Part shown: piece after piece, positions 28,451 to 38,299 of the stretch
Position numbering within the stretch: position 1 is the first letter of the stretch
Layout of the letters: the number at the start of each line of letters is the position of its first letter
Source of the DNA: Prorocentrum cordatum
Taxonomy: Eukaryota > Sar > Dinophyceae > Prorocentrales > Prorocentraceae
Assembly (NCBI GenBank): GCA_963575745.1
Contig: CAUYUJ010018727.1
Coordinates: 571,393-635,392 of the forward strand
Length of the DNA: 64,000 nucleotides
Reading direction: 5' to 3'
Program-made: the position numbers and the translations under genes
The notes under the pieces: generated by a model
Databases searched by the model: none
Told to the model about the DNA's origin: nothing
The model's input: the letters and a program-made list of their open reading frames with translations, nothing else

Positions 28451-28535
28451 GGTGTATCCCCAACTGGGGTGGTAATTTGGTGGGGGTCTCGAAAGGGATG
28501 AGGATGGGGATGGGGGTCGGTTGAACGATACCGAG
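28446..28535. repeat. Family X repeat, copy 1 (inverse of 56124-56212)
   Basis: AGGGGTGTATCCCCAACTGG, GGTGGTAATTTGGTGGGGGT, CTCGAAAGGGATGAGG and GGGGTCGGTTGAACGATAC are all present in reverse complement near 56.15 kb. Confidence 0.75.
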
Positions 28536-28719
28536 TCTAGGGCTCTGGTCACGAGTTTTCGCGATGCTGCAATTGCTTGTCAACCTGGATCGCAAGGAAG
28601 CGACACTACACGGCCCAGGACAGCGAGACCGCGCTGCCCCCCTCACGTTCCCCCTGAAGGGGGCAGAGCAGGAGGGAGAGCGCCATAGGGTAGCCACCTG
28701 CGGCGCCCGATCGGCGGTG

Positions 28720-28905
28720 CGGAGATCACAAAAAACTACATACCCAGAAATCGCAGGAGCTCCACGCGGACTCCTCGCATCGGCGCTGGAGCCCCTTTGC
28801 GGCGCCTTCGGCGCCGCCTCCTGGCGCGCTCCTCGCGCCAGGGATTGGGGCCCAGCGCCGATACAAGAAATCTGCGCGGAGCTCCGAAAGTTTACTTGCT
28901 TGCAG
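28720..28905. repeat. Family K element with ~37-bp TIRs, best copy
   Basis: GAGCTCCACGCGGACTCCTC GCATCGGCGCTGGAGCCCC faces GGGGCCCAGCGCCGATACAA GAAATCTGCGCGGAGCTCC. The centre is a GGCGCCTTCGGCGCC palindrome. Confidence 0.75.
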
Positions 28906-29237
28906 TCTTTCCGCTCCGAGCTGCTGCGTTTCGCCTCTCGTGGTCCTGGCTGACCAGGGCTATTCTTGAGGCGGCGGCCGACGGCCTCCACAGGATTCGG
29001 GGCTTTCCTGCATGGCGCCCGAGTGCTCGGGCGCAGTCCTCTCTGGAGGGCCCACAAGGACTGCAGTTTTTGATTCCTCTATCCCTGCGACTGGCCCGTG
29101 GTCACCCGCCCGGCCCTGCGCCCGCCAGGAGCAGCACGTGCGCGAGTGCTTCAGCACGGAGCTCGACCGCGGAGCGCTGATGTGCGGCGGGAAGGGATCG
29201 GAGCAAGGGCCGCCATTGGGGCGTGAAGTTCTTCGCT
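28906..29237. other. No assured gene; possible exon at 29123-29192
   Basis: After CGCCAG the frame reads EQHVRECFSTELDRGALMCG with GC third positions. Too short to be sure. Confidence 0.3.
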
Positions 29238-29389
29238 AGGGGGCCACATGCGAACCCTACCCCTACCCCCCACGACTTCTGAGGGGGAGGGTAGGGTTCA
29301 CTTTGCTCGAGCGCTCCCGAACGAAGTGAACCCCACCCTCCCCCTCAGAAGTCGTGGGGGGTAGGGGTAGGGTTCGCATGTGGCCCCCT
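29238..29389. repeat. 152-bp hairpin with ~66-bp arms and telomere-like C/G runs
   Basis: AGGGGGCCACATGCGAACCC TACCCCTACCCCCCACGACT TCTGAGGGGGAGGGTAGGGT TCACTT is inverted at the right with one or two changes, around a ~18-nt loop (CTCGAGCGCTCCCG). The right arm carries GGGGGGTAGGGGTAGGGTT, able to form a G-quadruplex. No protein-coding frame of its own. Confidence 0.9.
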
Positions 29390-29534
29390 ATTCGCGGCTC
29401 GCGGTTCCCAATCCTCGTCCTCATCGTCCTCCTCGTCGCTTCTGGGAATTGCGGCGCGGAGGAGGCCACAGCAAGGACCGCCGTGGAGGCTCGGGCGTTG
29501 CGCGAAGGGGGCGGGTGCCCAACAGAGGGATCCA

Positions 29535-29585
29535 CCGCCTGCCGAGGTCCCCGAAGATCGGTCCGCCGGGCGGTGGTTATGGGTA
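29535..29585. repeat. Family M copy
   Basis: CACCGCCTGCCGAGGTCCCC GAAGATCGGTCCGCCGGGCG GTGGTTATG has inverse CACCGCC/GGCGGTG ends. Confidence 0.55.
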
Positions 29586-29789
29586 ACCCCCCCTCGCAGG
29601 TTTTTATGTCCCAAGCAACTATTTGCCTTCTGGCGACCCGATGCGACCCAACGTTCGTGCGGCGTGCTGTGCATGCATGTGGCGACGCGAGCCGTACATC
29701 GGGCCACGCACGCCGCCTCGCGTGCAAGCACGCGCGGAAGCGTCTGGTATCTGGGCGATCGGAATGTGCACGAAGCAAGGGGTACGAAG

Positions 29790-29976
29790 ATCCGTTGTCG
29801 CCGCCGCCGCAGATGTTGCTATTTTGGACAACAGGTCCGCCTTTCCCACCGGCGGCCGCTTTCGGTTCTGGACAGCAGTTGTTGTTGCCCACTTCCTCCG
29901 TCTCCATGTCGGGCCTGCCAAAAGGCTTGGTTTGGTACACTGGTTGCGTCGTCCACTCATTACCAGCCTGGAACAT
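29790..29976 (-). CDS. Candidate coding segment, hydrophilic (WTTQPVYQTKPFGRPDMETE)
   Basis: The minus frame reads AGNEWTTQPVYQTKPFGRPD METEEVGNNNCCPEPKAAAG GKGGPVVQNSNICGGGD. It is hydrophilic and diverse in amino acids, unlike repeat-driven frames. A TTCCAG precedes GCTGGTAATG on the minus strand. The plus frame is also open, so strand choice is uncertain. The first residues overlap the neighbouring miniature element. Confidence 0.25.
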
Positions 29977-30121
29977 ATCCCTGTCCCTATGCTGGGCACC
30001 TCCTCGTCACGATGCCAATCTTAGGGATTCCCTTATTTTTTGAGGGCGGATCCCTAAGATTGTCGTCGCCTTTTGGCGTGTCAATCTTAGGGATAGGGAT
30101 ACGCTCGAGGCTGGTAAAATC
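29958..30121. repeat. Miniature element with TIRs and nested ATCTTAGGGAT palindrome
   Basis: TACCAGCCTGGAACATATCC CTGTCCCTA faces TAGGGATAGGGATACGCTCG AGGCTGGTA. Inside, CAATCTTAGGGATTCC and GGATCCCTAAGATTG form another stem, and CAATCTTAGGGA recurs at 30082. Confidence 0.75.
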
Positions 30122-30767
30122 ATGGCGGGGCCAATTCGACTCGTTTTCGGCTCCTGTACCGCCGCTGCCCGATCCGAGGCGCGGCCGATCCGACCCGAGG
30201 TCGCGGCTCGATGCCAAAGCCGCATCGACGCGGTGGCGGCGTCGGCGCTCGAGGAGGAGGGCCACTGGCGGCTCGATGCATGCCAGTTGTCCGCGGACGG
30301 CATGTATGCACCGTACCGCGTCAGCGCCCCTCGAGGCGTCGTCGATCCTCGACCCAAGGATGGTACAGTGCAGAGTTTCCTGGCCCCCAGAGCCGAACAA
30401 ACTATGCACCGTGCCGCGTTGGAGCGGGGCCTGAACGGAGTCCAGGCACGGTACGGTGCATGGGCGCCGTTCTCGTACATTGGGAACGATCCCCGTTGTC
30501 GGACAGCGCGGAACCTGCATGATCGAAGGATGTGCGGATGACAGGAATCAACCTTCGCGACGAGACGACACGACGGAGACTTGCCCTGAGAACGTTTGAA
30601 AATTGTTCGCTTTGATTTCGAAAGGGATGCTCCTGATGTCCTTCCATGCTTGTGCATCCTGCGTTCCGTATGCATCTGGGAGCGTCTGAGGCCCCCAAAG
30701 AGGGCTTCGATGCTGATTCAAAAGGTGGTATGATGACGAAAAACAGGCAGAAACATACATGTTCGAA
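30122..30767. other. No assured gene; small inverted repeat at 30400-30461
   Basis: ATGCACCGTGCCGCG and CCAGGCACGGTACGGTGCAT are inverse. Related ATGCACCGTACCGCG occurs at 30306. The rest is unassigned. Confidence 0.4.
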
Positions 30768-30880
30768 GGTCCGCGCGGATTTCCTGGATCCGCGCTGGAC
30801 CCCCTTTCCTGGCGTGTCAGCGGCGGCGCTAGAGGCGCCAGGGAGAGGGGTCCAGCGCCGATCTGGCAAGGTGATGTTTG
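30768..30880. repeat. Family K element, copy
   Basis: GGTCCGCGCGGATTTCCTGG ATCCGCGCTGGACCCC faces GGGGTCCAGCGCCGATC. Centre CGGCGCTAGAGGCGCC. Confidence 0.7.
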
Positions 30881-30940
30881 TGACGTCTTTGGGGTCTCTC
30901 GGTATTGCGACACTTTGGCTGCACGAGTTGTTTGTCTGCT

Positions 30941-30988
30941 CTCTCCCTCTCTCTCTCTCTCTCTCTCTTCCTCTCTCTCTCTCTCTCG
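30941..30988. repeat. (CT)n microsatellite
   Basis: CTCTCTCTCTCTCTCTCTCT with one TTC interruption, ending CTCGGCTCCCAG. Confidence 0.9.
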
Positions 30989-31237
30989 GCTCCCAGGCGG
31001 GCCCGGGAGGCCCCAGCGGCAGGGTCGCGTTCCCCCACAGCAAGTGCAAGACGGCCGCGGAGCTCTCGGGCGCGCCCCGAAGGGGGGGGGGGGGGCTCCC
31101 CAGACGGCGGAGCCGAGAGCGGGCAGGCGACGAGCAGGGCCGGAAGTGCAGGGATTTGGGGGGAGGAGGGCTTACGTCGGACGCACGCGGGGGTGTCCCA
31201 GGGGTCGGGTGGAGGTCGAGGGCTTGGACGTGCTCTC

Positions 31238-31375
31238 GTGGGGCCTCGGCGGTGTTCCAGCCTCGGGATGCTCTCCAGCAGCTGCGCCTCGTCGAGGGCT
31301 TGTTTTTCCGGGGCTGCGCGAGTTGGCCCCGAGGGGTCGCCGGAGACCCGAGCTCCGATCCGAAAGAAGGAGGGC
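31238..31375. repeat. Family Y repeat, copy
   Basis: GGCGGTGTTCCAGCCTCGGG, ATGCTCTCCAGCAGCTGCGC and GAGCTCCGATCCGAA recur at 37212-37340. Weaker pieces lie at 1150-1210, 1500-1566 and 22480-22550. Confidence 0.55.
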
Positions 31376-31409
31376 GAGGATCCAAAGGGGGGTCGGACAA
31401 AAGGGGGGC

Positions 31410-32410
31410 GAGGACGATGAGGAGGAGAAGGAGGAGGAGGAGGAGGAGGGCGACGAGGGAGGAGGGGAAGGAGAGGGATTCTGGGAACTCGGGAGGACGC
31501 AGCTGGTTGAAGCTCCGCTGCCAGGCCCTCTCTTCGATACGCTGCTGCTCCTCCCAGCGCCAGGAGGCGCCGGGAGAACCTGCCGAGTGCAGTGGATTCG
31601 CTGTCCCACGTCCTTTTGTCGGATCCGAGGAGAAGGAGGGCGGGAGGGAGAGTTTGGTTTCTCTGAAGGATAATGAAACTCTCGAGAGGAGCGGGTATCA
31701 TGTAATTAAGCGCGCAAACGTCAAAGGTCAGCAGATTAAGGTATTGCTCAGCACGTCGGGGCGTGGATTCAGAAGTCATAATCTGATCGCGGCGGGGAGA
31801 GGGGTCGAGGGAGAGGGTGGAAACAGACGGGGGGGGTGCGAGCGGGACGAGTGCGGACGAATGTAGGGGAGGGCGAGAGGAGGAGGAAGAGGAGGAGGAG
31901 GAGGAGGAGGAGGAGGAGGAGCAGGAGGAGGAGGAGGAGGAGGAGGAAGGAGGAGGAGGAGGAGGAGGAGGAGGAGGGAGGAGGAGGAGGGAGGAGGAGG
32001 ATGAGGAGGAGGAGGAGAGGAGGAGGAGGAGGAGGAGGAGGAGGAGGAGAGGAGGAGGAGGAGGAGGAGGAGGAGGAGGAGGAAGAAGAAGAAGAAGAAG
32101 AATAAGAAGAATAAGAATAATACGAAGAAGAAGAAGAAGACGAAGGCGAAGAAGACGAAGAAGAAGAAGAAGACGAAGAAGAAGAAGAATAACAAGAATA
32201 ATAAGAAGAAGAAGAATAAGAAGAAGGAGAAGAAGAAGCAGAAGAAGAAGAACAAGAAGAATAATAATAAGAATAAGAAGAAGAAGAAGAAGACGAAGAA
32301 GAAGAACAATAAGAAGAAGCAGAATAATAAGAATAAGAAGAAGAATAAGAAGAATAAGAAGAAGAAGAAGAGGAGGAGGAGGAGGAGGAGGAGGAGGAGA
32401 TGGAGGAGAT
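31410..32410. repeat. ~1-kb purine tract, (GGA)n passing into (GAA)n and AAT-interrupted GAA
   Basis: 31410-31500 is interrupted GGA, and 31501-31870 holds non-repeat sequence. 31877-32085 is almost pure GGA. 32086-32370 is GAA with regular AAT and ACGAA variants. 32371-32410 is GGA again. Glu/Arg/Lys-rich plus frames and Leu/Ser/Phe-rich minus frames are artefacts. Confidence 0.9.
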
Positions 32411-32870
32411 GGAGGGGGGGAAGGAGAGGAGAGCGAGGAGTAGCAGGAAGAGGAAGCTAGCAGCGAGGAGCAACGGGGAGGAGTAGCTGTGGGAGGAGGA
32501 AAGGGGAGAAGGGTGAACAGCAGCAGCAGGAGTGGGAGCAGGATAGAGAGGACGGGGAGGATGCTCACGCATGACGAGGAGGAGGGGGAGGAGGGCGAGG
32601 GCCGCTGTGTGGACGGAGGGCGCGGGCCGCTGTAGGTGTCCGTCGATTTTGGGCGGCAATTGAAAGCTAAGGAAAGTGGCCCAGGAAGGTTGAGCTCCTT
32701 GCAGGAGCACACGATCACGACGACAGTGCGCGAGCAATTGCCGATGGGCTCGCACGGTAATACGCGCACGTACGCACGTACGTATCATCACGCGTGCCCT
32801 CCTTCTGTTCCTCCCCGTGCCTCCCCGTGTCTTGGGTTTACATTGGTCCTCCTCGTGTTTCCATATCCTC
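32411..32870. other. No gene seen
   Basis: GA-rich edge, then a CGTACGCACGTACGTA palindrome cluster at 32765-32785. No coherent frame. Confidence 0.4.
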
Positions 32871-32871
32871 C

Positions 32872-32965
32872 TCCTCCTCCTCCTCCTCCTCCTCCTCCTC
32901 CTCCTCCTTCTGCTCCTGCTCCTGCTCCTGCTCCTGAGGCTGCTCCTCATCATCCTCCTCCTCCT
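32872..32965. repeat. (TCC)n / (CTCCTG)n microsatellite
   Basis: CTCCTCCTCCTCCTCCTCCT then TGCTCCTGCTCCTGCTCCTG. Confidence 0.9.
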
Positions 32966-33469
32966 CCGCGCCGCCCGCTACAACTTAGTTTCCGCAGCCT
33001 CGTGGCCCAGAGTGTAATAGCTCCGTCGAGGCAGTAGCACACGGCTTCTGCTCTTCCTCTTCCCCCTCCTCGTCATTATTCTCAGCCTCCTTTTTCTGAT
33101 CGGCCCTTTTCCCACCCTGGTGGGCCTATCTCCATCCGCCACCCCCCGCCCTTCCCTGTCCCGCTGGTGCCGCCCCATCCCTCACCATCTTCCCTGCGAG
33201 AACCCCCCCCCCCCCGCTCTCCCACCCCCACCCGCGAAAGCTCCAACGGCACAGCTGAGACTGTCCTCGTCCTCCCTCTCCTCCGACGTCTCATGTCTTA
33301 TTCCGTGGCGTGCGCCCCCCGGGACTCTCGACCCCCCCTCCTCCCAGGGAGAGCTTTCCATCTCCAGTCGTCCTGAGGCCTCCCGGGGGCCGAGAGGTAG
33401 CCTCTCCAGAGCCTGAGGGCGGGGGGGAACAGAGACAATCCGTCGCGAGTTGATTGGCGACACCCAGCG
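32966..33469. other. No gene seen
   Basis: C-rich DNA between pyrimidine tracts. Frames are open from lack of A and show no domain. Confidence 0.35.
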
Positions 33470-33750
33470 CCTCCTCCTGCCCCTCCTCCTCCTCCTCATC
33501 CTCCTCTCTCCTCCTCCTCCTCCTCCTCCTCCTCCTCCTCCTCCTCCTCCTCCTCCTCCTCTCCTCTCCCCTCCTCCCCCTCCTCCATCTCCTCCTGTCT
33601 CTGCTCCTCCTCTCCCTCATCCTCCTCCTCCTCCTCCTCCTCCTCCTCCTCTCTTCTCCTTCTCATCCTCCTCCTCCCCCTTCCCCTCCTCCTCCTCCTC
33701 CTCCTCCTCCTCCTCTTCCTCCTCCTCCTCATCTGAGGGTCCTCCTCTGC
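33470..33750. repeat. (TCC)n microsatellite block
   Basis: Nearly continuous TCC triplets with CTCTCC interruptions. Confidence 0.9.
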
Positions 33751-33785
33751 CCTCATCGTTGTCAGGATCCCCCTCCCTTTTTGGG

Positions 33786-33998
33786 GAAACGATGGGGGGG
33801 GATAGGCATAGGGCCTAGGGGGGATGCATCGACCCCACATCGCTCATGGATCGCCGGTAGGTGTCTGATAGCCCCACCCAGCCCAAGAGCGTGTGGACTT
33901 GCCTTCGGGGGCCCATTGCCGAGCTATCGGCGCCGTTTTGCCGATTCCAGGTCGATGCTACCCCCCCCCTTATGCCAGTCCCCCCCTATCATTGCCCC
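33786..33998. repeat. Family C miniature element, full-length copy
   Basis: AACGATGGGGGGGGATAGGC ATAGG...GATGCATCGACCCC faces GGTCGATGCTACCCCCCCCC and CCCCCCTATCATTGCCCC. Core GCCGAGCTATCGGC. The ends are somewhat diverged from the 18.2 kb copy. Confidence 0.8.
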
Positions 33999-34254
33999 GC
34001 ACCGCCCACCGGGACGACGTGAGTTGGCGTACTTACCCTCTCCGGGTGGGGATTGGCGCCACGAGGCCCGAAGGAGACGGTGCGCCCGTGCCCGCCAACG
34101 GGGGGAGGGGGCAGACCGGCCAGCGGGGCAGAGATGCTTTGCCAGCACCCGTGCGGGGGTGGGGAGGGCCTTGGTTTGGCCAGGCTCCCTTCTCTGGCAT
34201 GCGGCTTCTGGCTTCCCTTCACTTGCCAGTCGTGCTCTTTGGCACGCAGCTGCC
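33999..34254. other. No gene seen
   Basis: Mixed GC-rich spacer. Confidence 0.3.
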
Positions 34255-34425
34255 TTCTTCTCCTCCTCCTCCTCCTCTTCCTCCTCCTCCTCCTCCTCCT
34301 CCTCCTCTATCTTCTGCTATTTCACCCCCTCCTCCTCCTCCTCCTCCTCCTCCTCCTCCTCTTCCTCCTCCTCCTCCTCCTCCTCCTCCTCCTCCTCCTC
34401 CTCCTCCTCCTCCTCCTCCTCCTCT
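34255..34425. repeat. (TCC)n microsatellite
   Basis: Two blocks separated by TATCTTCTGCTATTTCACC. Confidence 0.9.
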
Positions 34426-34429
34426 CAGG

Positions 34430-34640
34430 GCTCATTCCGATTCTTCCGACTTTATTCGATTCGATCTCGGTGGCTTCCAGTTCCGACTTGATTCGACTTC
34501 GGGTTCCGATTTGTGCTCCGATCTCCGAATAGAGGCCCACTGGCCTGTCGATTTCCGCCGACTCGACTTCTCCCGACTCGGCTGCTGATCTCCGCCGATC
34601 CGTTTCATGTCGATCGCCGATCCGACTTACAGTCGGCCCT
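34430..34640. repeat. Degenerate CGATTCC / CGACTCC short-period repeat
   Basis: ATTCCGATTCTTCCGACTTT, TTCGATTCGATCTCGG and TTCCGACTTGATTCGACTTC run on for 200 bp. A related texture occurs at 58620-58890, 37740-37800 and 45030-45130. Confidence 0.55.
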
Positions 34641-34739
34641 GATCAGTAGGTCGAGCCTCCCAAGTCAAGAGTACCCTTGTGTCCTGTATCTCGCGACCCA
34701 TGCCTCCTACATTATTTAATCGCTTCGCTCATTCCGCCG

Positions 34740-34880
34740 GCCCCGAAGCGCTATTCGGGGCCTCTTGGGGCCGTCTTGGGGGCTCCTTGGGGGCTTCTTG
34801 GGAGCGTCTTGGGGCTCCTTGGCGGCGTATTGGGCTCCCCTGGGGCCTCTTGGGGGGGGGGGGCTCTTGGGGGCCCCTTG
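34740..34880. repeat. Family O array, CTTGGGGCC orientation
   Basis: GGCCTCTTGGGGCCGTCTTG and similar 12-bp units, ending in a run of G. Confidence 0.75.
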
Positions 34881-35142
34881 CCGCGGTGCCTCCTACATTA
34901 TTATGGCATCGTGGCCCTTGGAAGGGGTCACGTGTCCTCGCGCGTCCTGTCCAATCCAGTCCGACTGTATGGAGTCGCTTCCGGGCTCTCCTGCCCTCTC
35001 GGGGCCAGCGGCAAAGGTCGGGCACTTCGGCTCAGGCTGCCTCCCGCGTGCCGTCGAGCGCAGGCGCACCTCTCGGAGCGCAGATGCTCTGTTCTGCTCC
35101 TCCCCTGCTCCTCCTCCTCCTCGCCATGAGAGTTGTGGGCGA
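34881..35142. other. No gene seen
   Basis: GTGCCTCCTACATTATTATG echoes 34698 ATGCCTCCTACATTATTTAA across the O array. No coherent frame. Confidence 0.35.
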
Positions 35143-35345
35143 CGATCAATGGAGAGGGAGCATGTTGCTAAATCATGTCCACATGTCTAAAAAATGATTC
35201 ACACATGTCTTGAACATGTTAAACACATAATATGAACAAGTTTAAGTGTATGTTTCATCCACTGATAGGAGTGCTAGGATGTCCATTGCCATGGCATCCA
35301 CAACATGAAAGAAACGACTCCTGAGGGAAATGGGATTTTTGTTCT
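35143..35345. other. AT-rich island with ACATGT/CATGTT words
   Basis: CATGTCCACATGTCTAAAAA, ACACATGTCTTGAACATGTT and similar words give local dyads. A single copy here, unlike the GC-rich surroundings. Possibly a degraded mobile element. Confidence 0.35.
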
Positions 35346-35439
35346 ATGCTTCGCCACTTTGGGCTCCCTGGGGCCCTCCACGGGACCTGGCACCGCCAGA
35401 AAACGCAGCGGGGTGGAGACTTGGCCCCGGGGGAATCTA

Positions 35440-35475
35440 GAACTTCTCGGAGGTCCGCGCGGACCTCCCAGAGTG
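35440..35475. repeat. Family K fragment
   Basis: GGAGGTCCGCGCGGACCTCC is a perfect palindrome joining two K ends. Confidence 0.55.
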
Positions 35476-35684
35476 CAAATTCTTTACGCTTCGCGTATCC
35501 CCACCAGCCCATCTCGCAACAGCAACTCTTGCGAAGCATGCCGACAGTCGTGTTTTTCAGGCTTGTGTCCGCTTGGCCCCGCATGTCTCCCCTGTTCCTC
35601 CTTCCTCCCGCCTCCTTGTACATCCTCCTTGTGGGGGGAGCGGGAGAAGGACGAGGCGGAGGAGGAGGGAGAGAAAGCGCTCCT

Positions 35685-35945
35685 CGTGGTTTGAGTCGTT
35701 TGGGGTTTCTCGTCCTGGTGTGAGTCGTTCGGGCCCTTCTTCCTGGTGTGAATCGTTCGGGCTCTTCGTGATGTGAGTCGTTCGGGCTCTTCGTCCTGGT
35801 GTGAGTCGTTCGGGCTTCTGGTGGTGTGAGTTGTTCGGGCCCCTCGTCGTCGTGTGAGTCGTTCGGGCCCCTCCTCCTGGTGTGACTCGTTCGGGCTCCT
35901 CGTGGTGTGAGTCGTTCGGGGCCCTCGTCGTGGTGTGAGTCGTTT
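35685..35945. repeat. Tandem array of ~26-32-bp units
   Basis: About ten units of GTGTGAGTCGTTCGGGCCC plus CTCGTCGTG variants, passing directly into a family O array. Confidence 0.85.
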
Positions 35946-36260
35946 TGGGAGCCTCTTGGAGGCCTTTTGGGGCGTTTTCGGGGCCTCTTGGCGGCCCCAC
36001 GGGCTTCTAGGAGCGTCGTGGGTGCCTTGGTGGAGCCTCTTCGGGCCTCTTGGGAGCCTCTTGGAGGCGGTTTGGGGCGTCTTGGGGGCCTCTTGGCGGC
36101 CCCAGGGGCTTCCAGGAGCGTCTTGGGTGCCTCGGGGGAGCCTCTGGGGGCCTCTTGGGCGCCTCTTGGGGGCATCTTGGGGGCCTCTTGGAGGCCTCTT
36201 GGGGCCTCTTGGGGCTCTTTGGGAGGGGTCTGGGAGGAATCTTGGGGCCATCTGTCGGGC
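35935..36260. repeat. Family O array, CTTGGGGCC orientation
   Basis: GCCTCTTGGAGGCCTTTTGG and similar units. Two ~110-bp sub-blocks (from 35945 and 36050) repeat CTCTTGGCGGCCCC, GGGGCTTC-AGGAGCGTC and TGGGTGCCT, a higher-order repeat. Confidence 0.8.
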
Positions 36261-36786
36261 GATCGATCACAGATGGGGGGAGCACTTTTCTCCCTCCCCC
36301 CGTCGGGGCCAGAATCCTCGTGAGGGGTGTCGAATTTTAGCCCTCCCAGGAGTCGAAAAAGACCCCTCTGACCACCCGCGGGGCGCCCTCTCCAGGCCCA
36401 GGGGGAGGGGGTAGGGGGAGGGGGAAGCCCCTCCCCGAAGGGGAAGAAGGGGGTTGAGAACAGAGCGGGCTCTCTAAACCACTCACGCCCAAAGGGCTGG
36501 TGGGATTCCGTAATCCTTTGTTTCTCAGTGCGTCCCCTCCGAGCAGCCGTCGGTTTGCGCCGCGGTGACGCGGCGGCGACGGCCCCTGCGCGGGCGTTCG
36601 AGGCTCATGCTGCCAGTGGCCCAGAATCGGATGGTGACGAGCGATCTGCGCTGTCGCGGAGCCGCGATCGTTCGAGGTCGACCGATGAGTGCGGCGTCAG
36701 AAGCCAGCCTCCGCGGCATCGCGGCGCAAACCGGCTGCCACAATCTCCGCGGGGGCCGTGTCGTGTGCGCAGCCCGCCCGGCGGCA
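36261..36786. other. No assured gene
   Basis: Mixed region with GGGGGAGGGGGTAGGGGGAG at 36400. No domain. Confidence 0.3.
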
Positions 36787-36910
36787 GCCCTGTGCAACCG
36801 CCTGCCGACGGACCCCCTGGTGCTCAAGTCCTACACCGAGCGCGCCCTCGCGAGCCTGCTCGAGCGCTGGCGCCTGCTCGACAAGGAGAGCCCGCCCGGC
36901 CGAGGCCCTT
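36787..36910 (+). CDS. Candidate exon (CNRLPTDPLVLKSYTERALA)
   Basis: After GGCAG the frame reads LCNRLPTDPLVLKSYTERAL ASLLERWRLLDKESPPGRG, followed by a TAA at 36910. GC third-position bias is strong, and SYTERALASLLERWRLLDKE would form an amphipathic helix. Unknown family. It could be a terminal exon or read into an intron. Confidence 0.35.
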
Positions 36911-36958
36911 AAGGGCAGAGGCGGGGGCACGGTCTCACGAGTGAGCGTCGGGCCGGAC

Positions 36959-37133
36959 GCAAGGGGGGGATTGGGAAAGGGGGGGTACGAAATCTGCTGC
37001 GTGCAGCTGGTTTCGGCCCCACCGAGGGGCCCATTCCTCGACACGTAGCCGCCTCCGGCGCCGGGAAGGGCGCCGGGAAAATCAGCTGCGCGAGCTGATT
37101 CTCCCCCCCCCCCTTTGCTATCCCCCCCCCTCG
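36959..37133. repeat. Family I miniature element, copy 2
   Basis: CGCAAGGGGGGGATTGGGAA to CTATCCCCCCCCTCG. Interior TGCTGCGTGCAGCTGG and AATCAGCTGCGCGAGCTGAT. Confidence 0.8.
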
Positions 37134-37211
37134 CCCGGCCCGAGAGCGCCTCGACCGCCAGTCGCCTACTCATCGCCGGCTCGGGCTCGAGGCTCAAGGT
37201 TCTCGAGCGTG

Positions 37212-37340
37212 TTCGTCGGTGCTCGGCGGTCTCCCAGCCTCGGAGTGCTCTCCAGCAGCTGCGCCCCGCCGAGAGCGTGCCGGGGATGCCCGGATCGTCC
37301 CGAGCGGCCGCCCAAAGTCCGAGCTCCGAGTCAAAAGCAT
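37212..37340. repeat. Family Y repeat, copy
   Basis: GTGCTCGGCGGTCTCCCAGC, TGCTCTCCAGCAGCTGCGCC and GGATCGTCCCGAGCGGCCGC. Confidence 0.55.
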
Positions 37341-37506
37341 AAGGAGAAAAAACAGAAACACAGGTACAATAAATCGTCGGTCCCCAGGGGAAGGTGGGAA
37401 CATGCATGGGAAGTGGGGTGGAAGACGAACACCCAGGAACTTGGGGAAAACATGGGGAATCCTGGGATATCTGTGCCTATTTATTTGCGTGTCCCTGGGC
37501 CCCTTT
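37341..37506. repeat. Family A miniature element, copy 6 (most diverged)
   Basis: AGGAGAAAAAACAGAAACAC, GGGAAGTGGGGTGGAAGACG and TTTATTTGCGTGTCCCTGGG. Confidence 0.65.
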
Positions 37507-37722
37507 ACCAACCTTTGGAGGGGGGTAGGTTCAGGGGCACAGGCCTCGGCCGCCAAAATTGCCCCCTTGTCGCCGAGAGAGGCCCGAGAGGCCAGCCCCC
37601 GCCCAGGAGTGCGCCGCTCCGCTATCGGGAGCGCGTCGCCGATCTTCTGGCGCTGCACCGCCGATTCCAGGTCGACGTTCCCCCCCCCGGAGCCAGTCCC
37701 CTCGCGTTGCCCCCCCTCAGAA
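37507..37722. repeat. Family C-related element, degraded
   Basis: CCCGCCCAGGAGTGCG, CGCTATCGGGAGCGCGTCGC and CGCCGATTCCAGGTCGACG match the 55.6 kb copy. Confidence 0.6.
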
Positions 37723-37989
37723 GGCAGGAGCCCTATGAACTCCATCGGTTCGATCTCGAGGGTGTCGATTTGATTCGCCTGCGGATTCCGACCGATGTTC
37801 TATCCCGACGTTTTTGTTCTCAGTTTCGGCATCCAGGGGGTTCGCTTCGGCCCCGAGCAGGGGCAACAAGAGCCCGGGAGATGTGTCATAGTTCCCCGTA
37901 TTCTAAGGTGGGGATCTTGCTATGACTTGACGTCTCCGAGGGAGCACTTCTCATCCCCACCTCCTCCTCCTCCTCCTCCTCGTCCTCCT

Positions 37990-38280
37990 CGTCTTCCTCA
38001 CCCATGCTCACTCATACTCAGACTGACGCACCACTCGGACCCACTCATACACTCAGACTCACTCACGTTCAGACTCACTCATCACTCGCGCTCAGACTCG
38101 CTCACACTCAGGCTCAGTCATGCTCATACACACTCATACTCAGACTCACTCTCAGACTCACTCACTCCCAGACACACACACACACACACTCAGACTCACT
38201 CACACTCAGACTCAAACACTCAGACACGCGTACTCCTCTCATACTCAGACTCAGACTCACTCATACTCAGGCTCACACGT
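37990..38280. repeat. Degenerate (CTCA)/(CACTCAGACT)n array
   Basis: CACTCATACTCAGACTGACG, CTCAGACTCACTCACACTCA and similar over 290 bp. Confidence 0.85.
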
Positions 38281-38299
38281 ACCATGTAATGATGACTCA

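Noticed and set aside
31410-32953. Long open frames (up to 646 codons) rich in Leu/Ser/Pro or Glu/Arg
   Set aside because: They are translations of GGA/GAA tracts, open in several frames on both strands, with no domain or codon bias.
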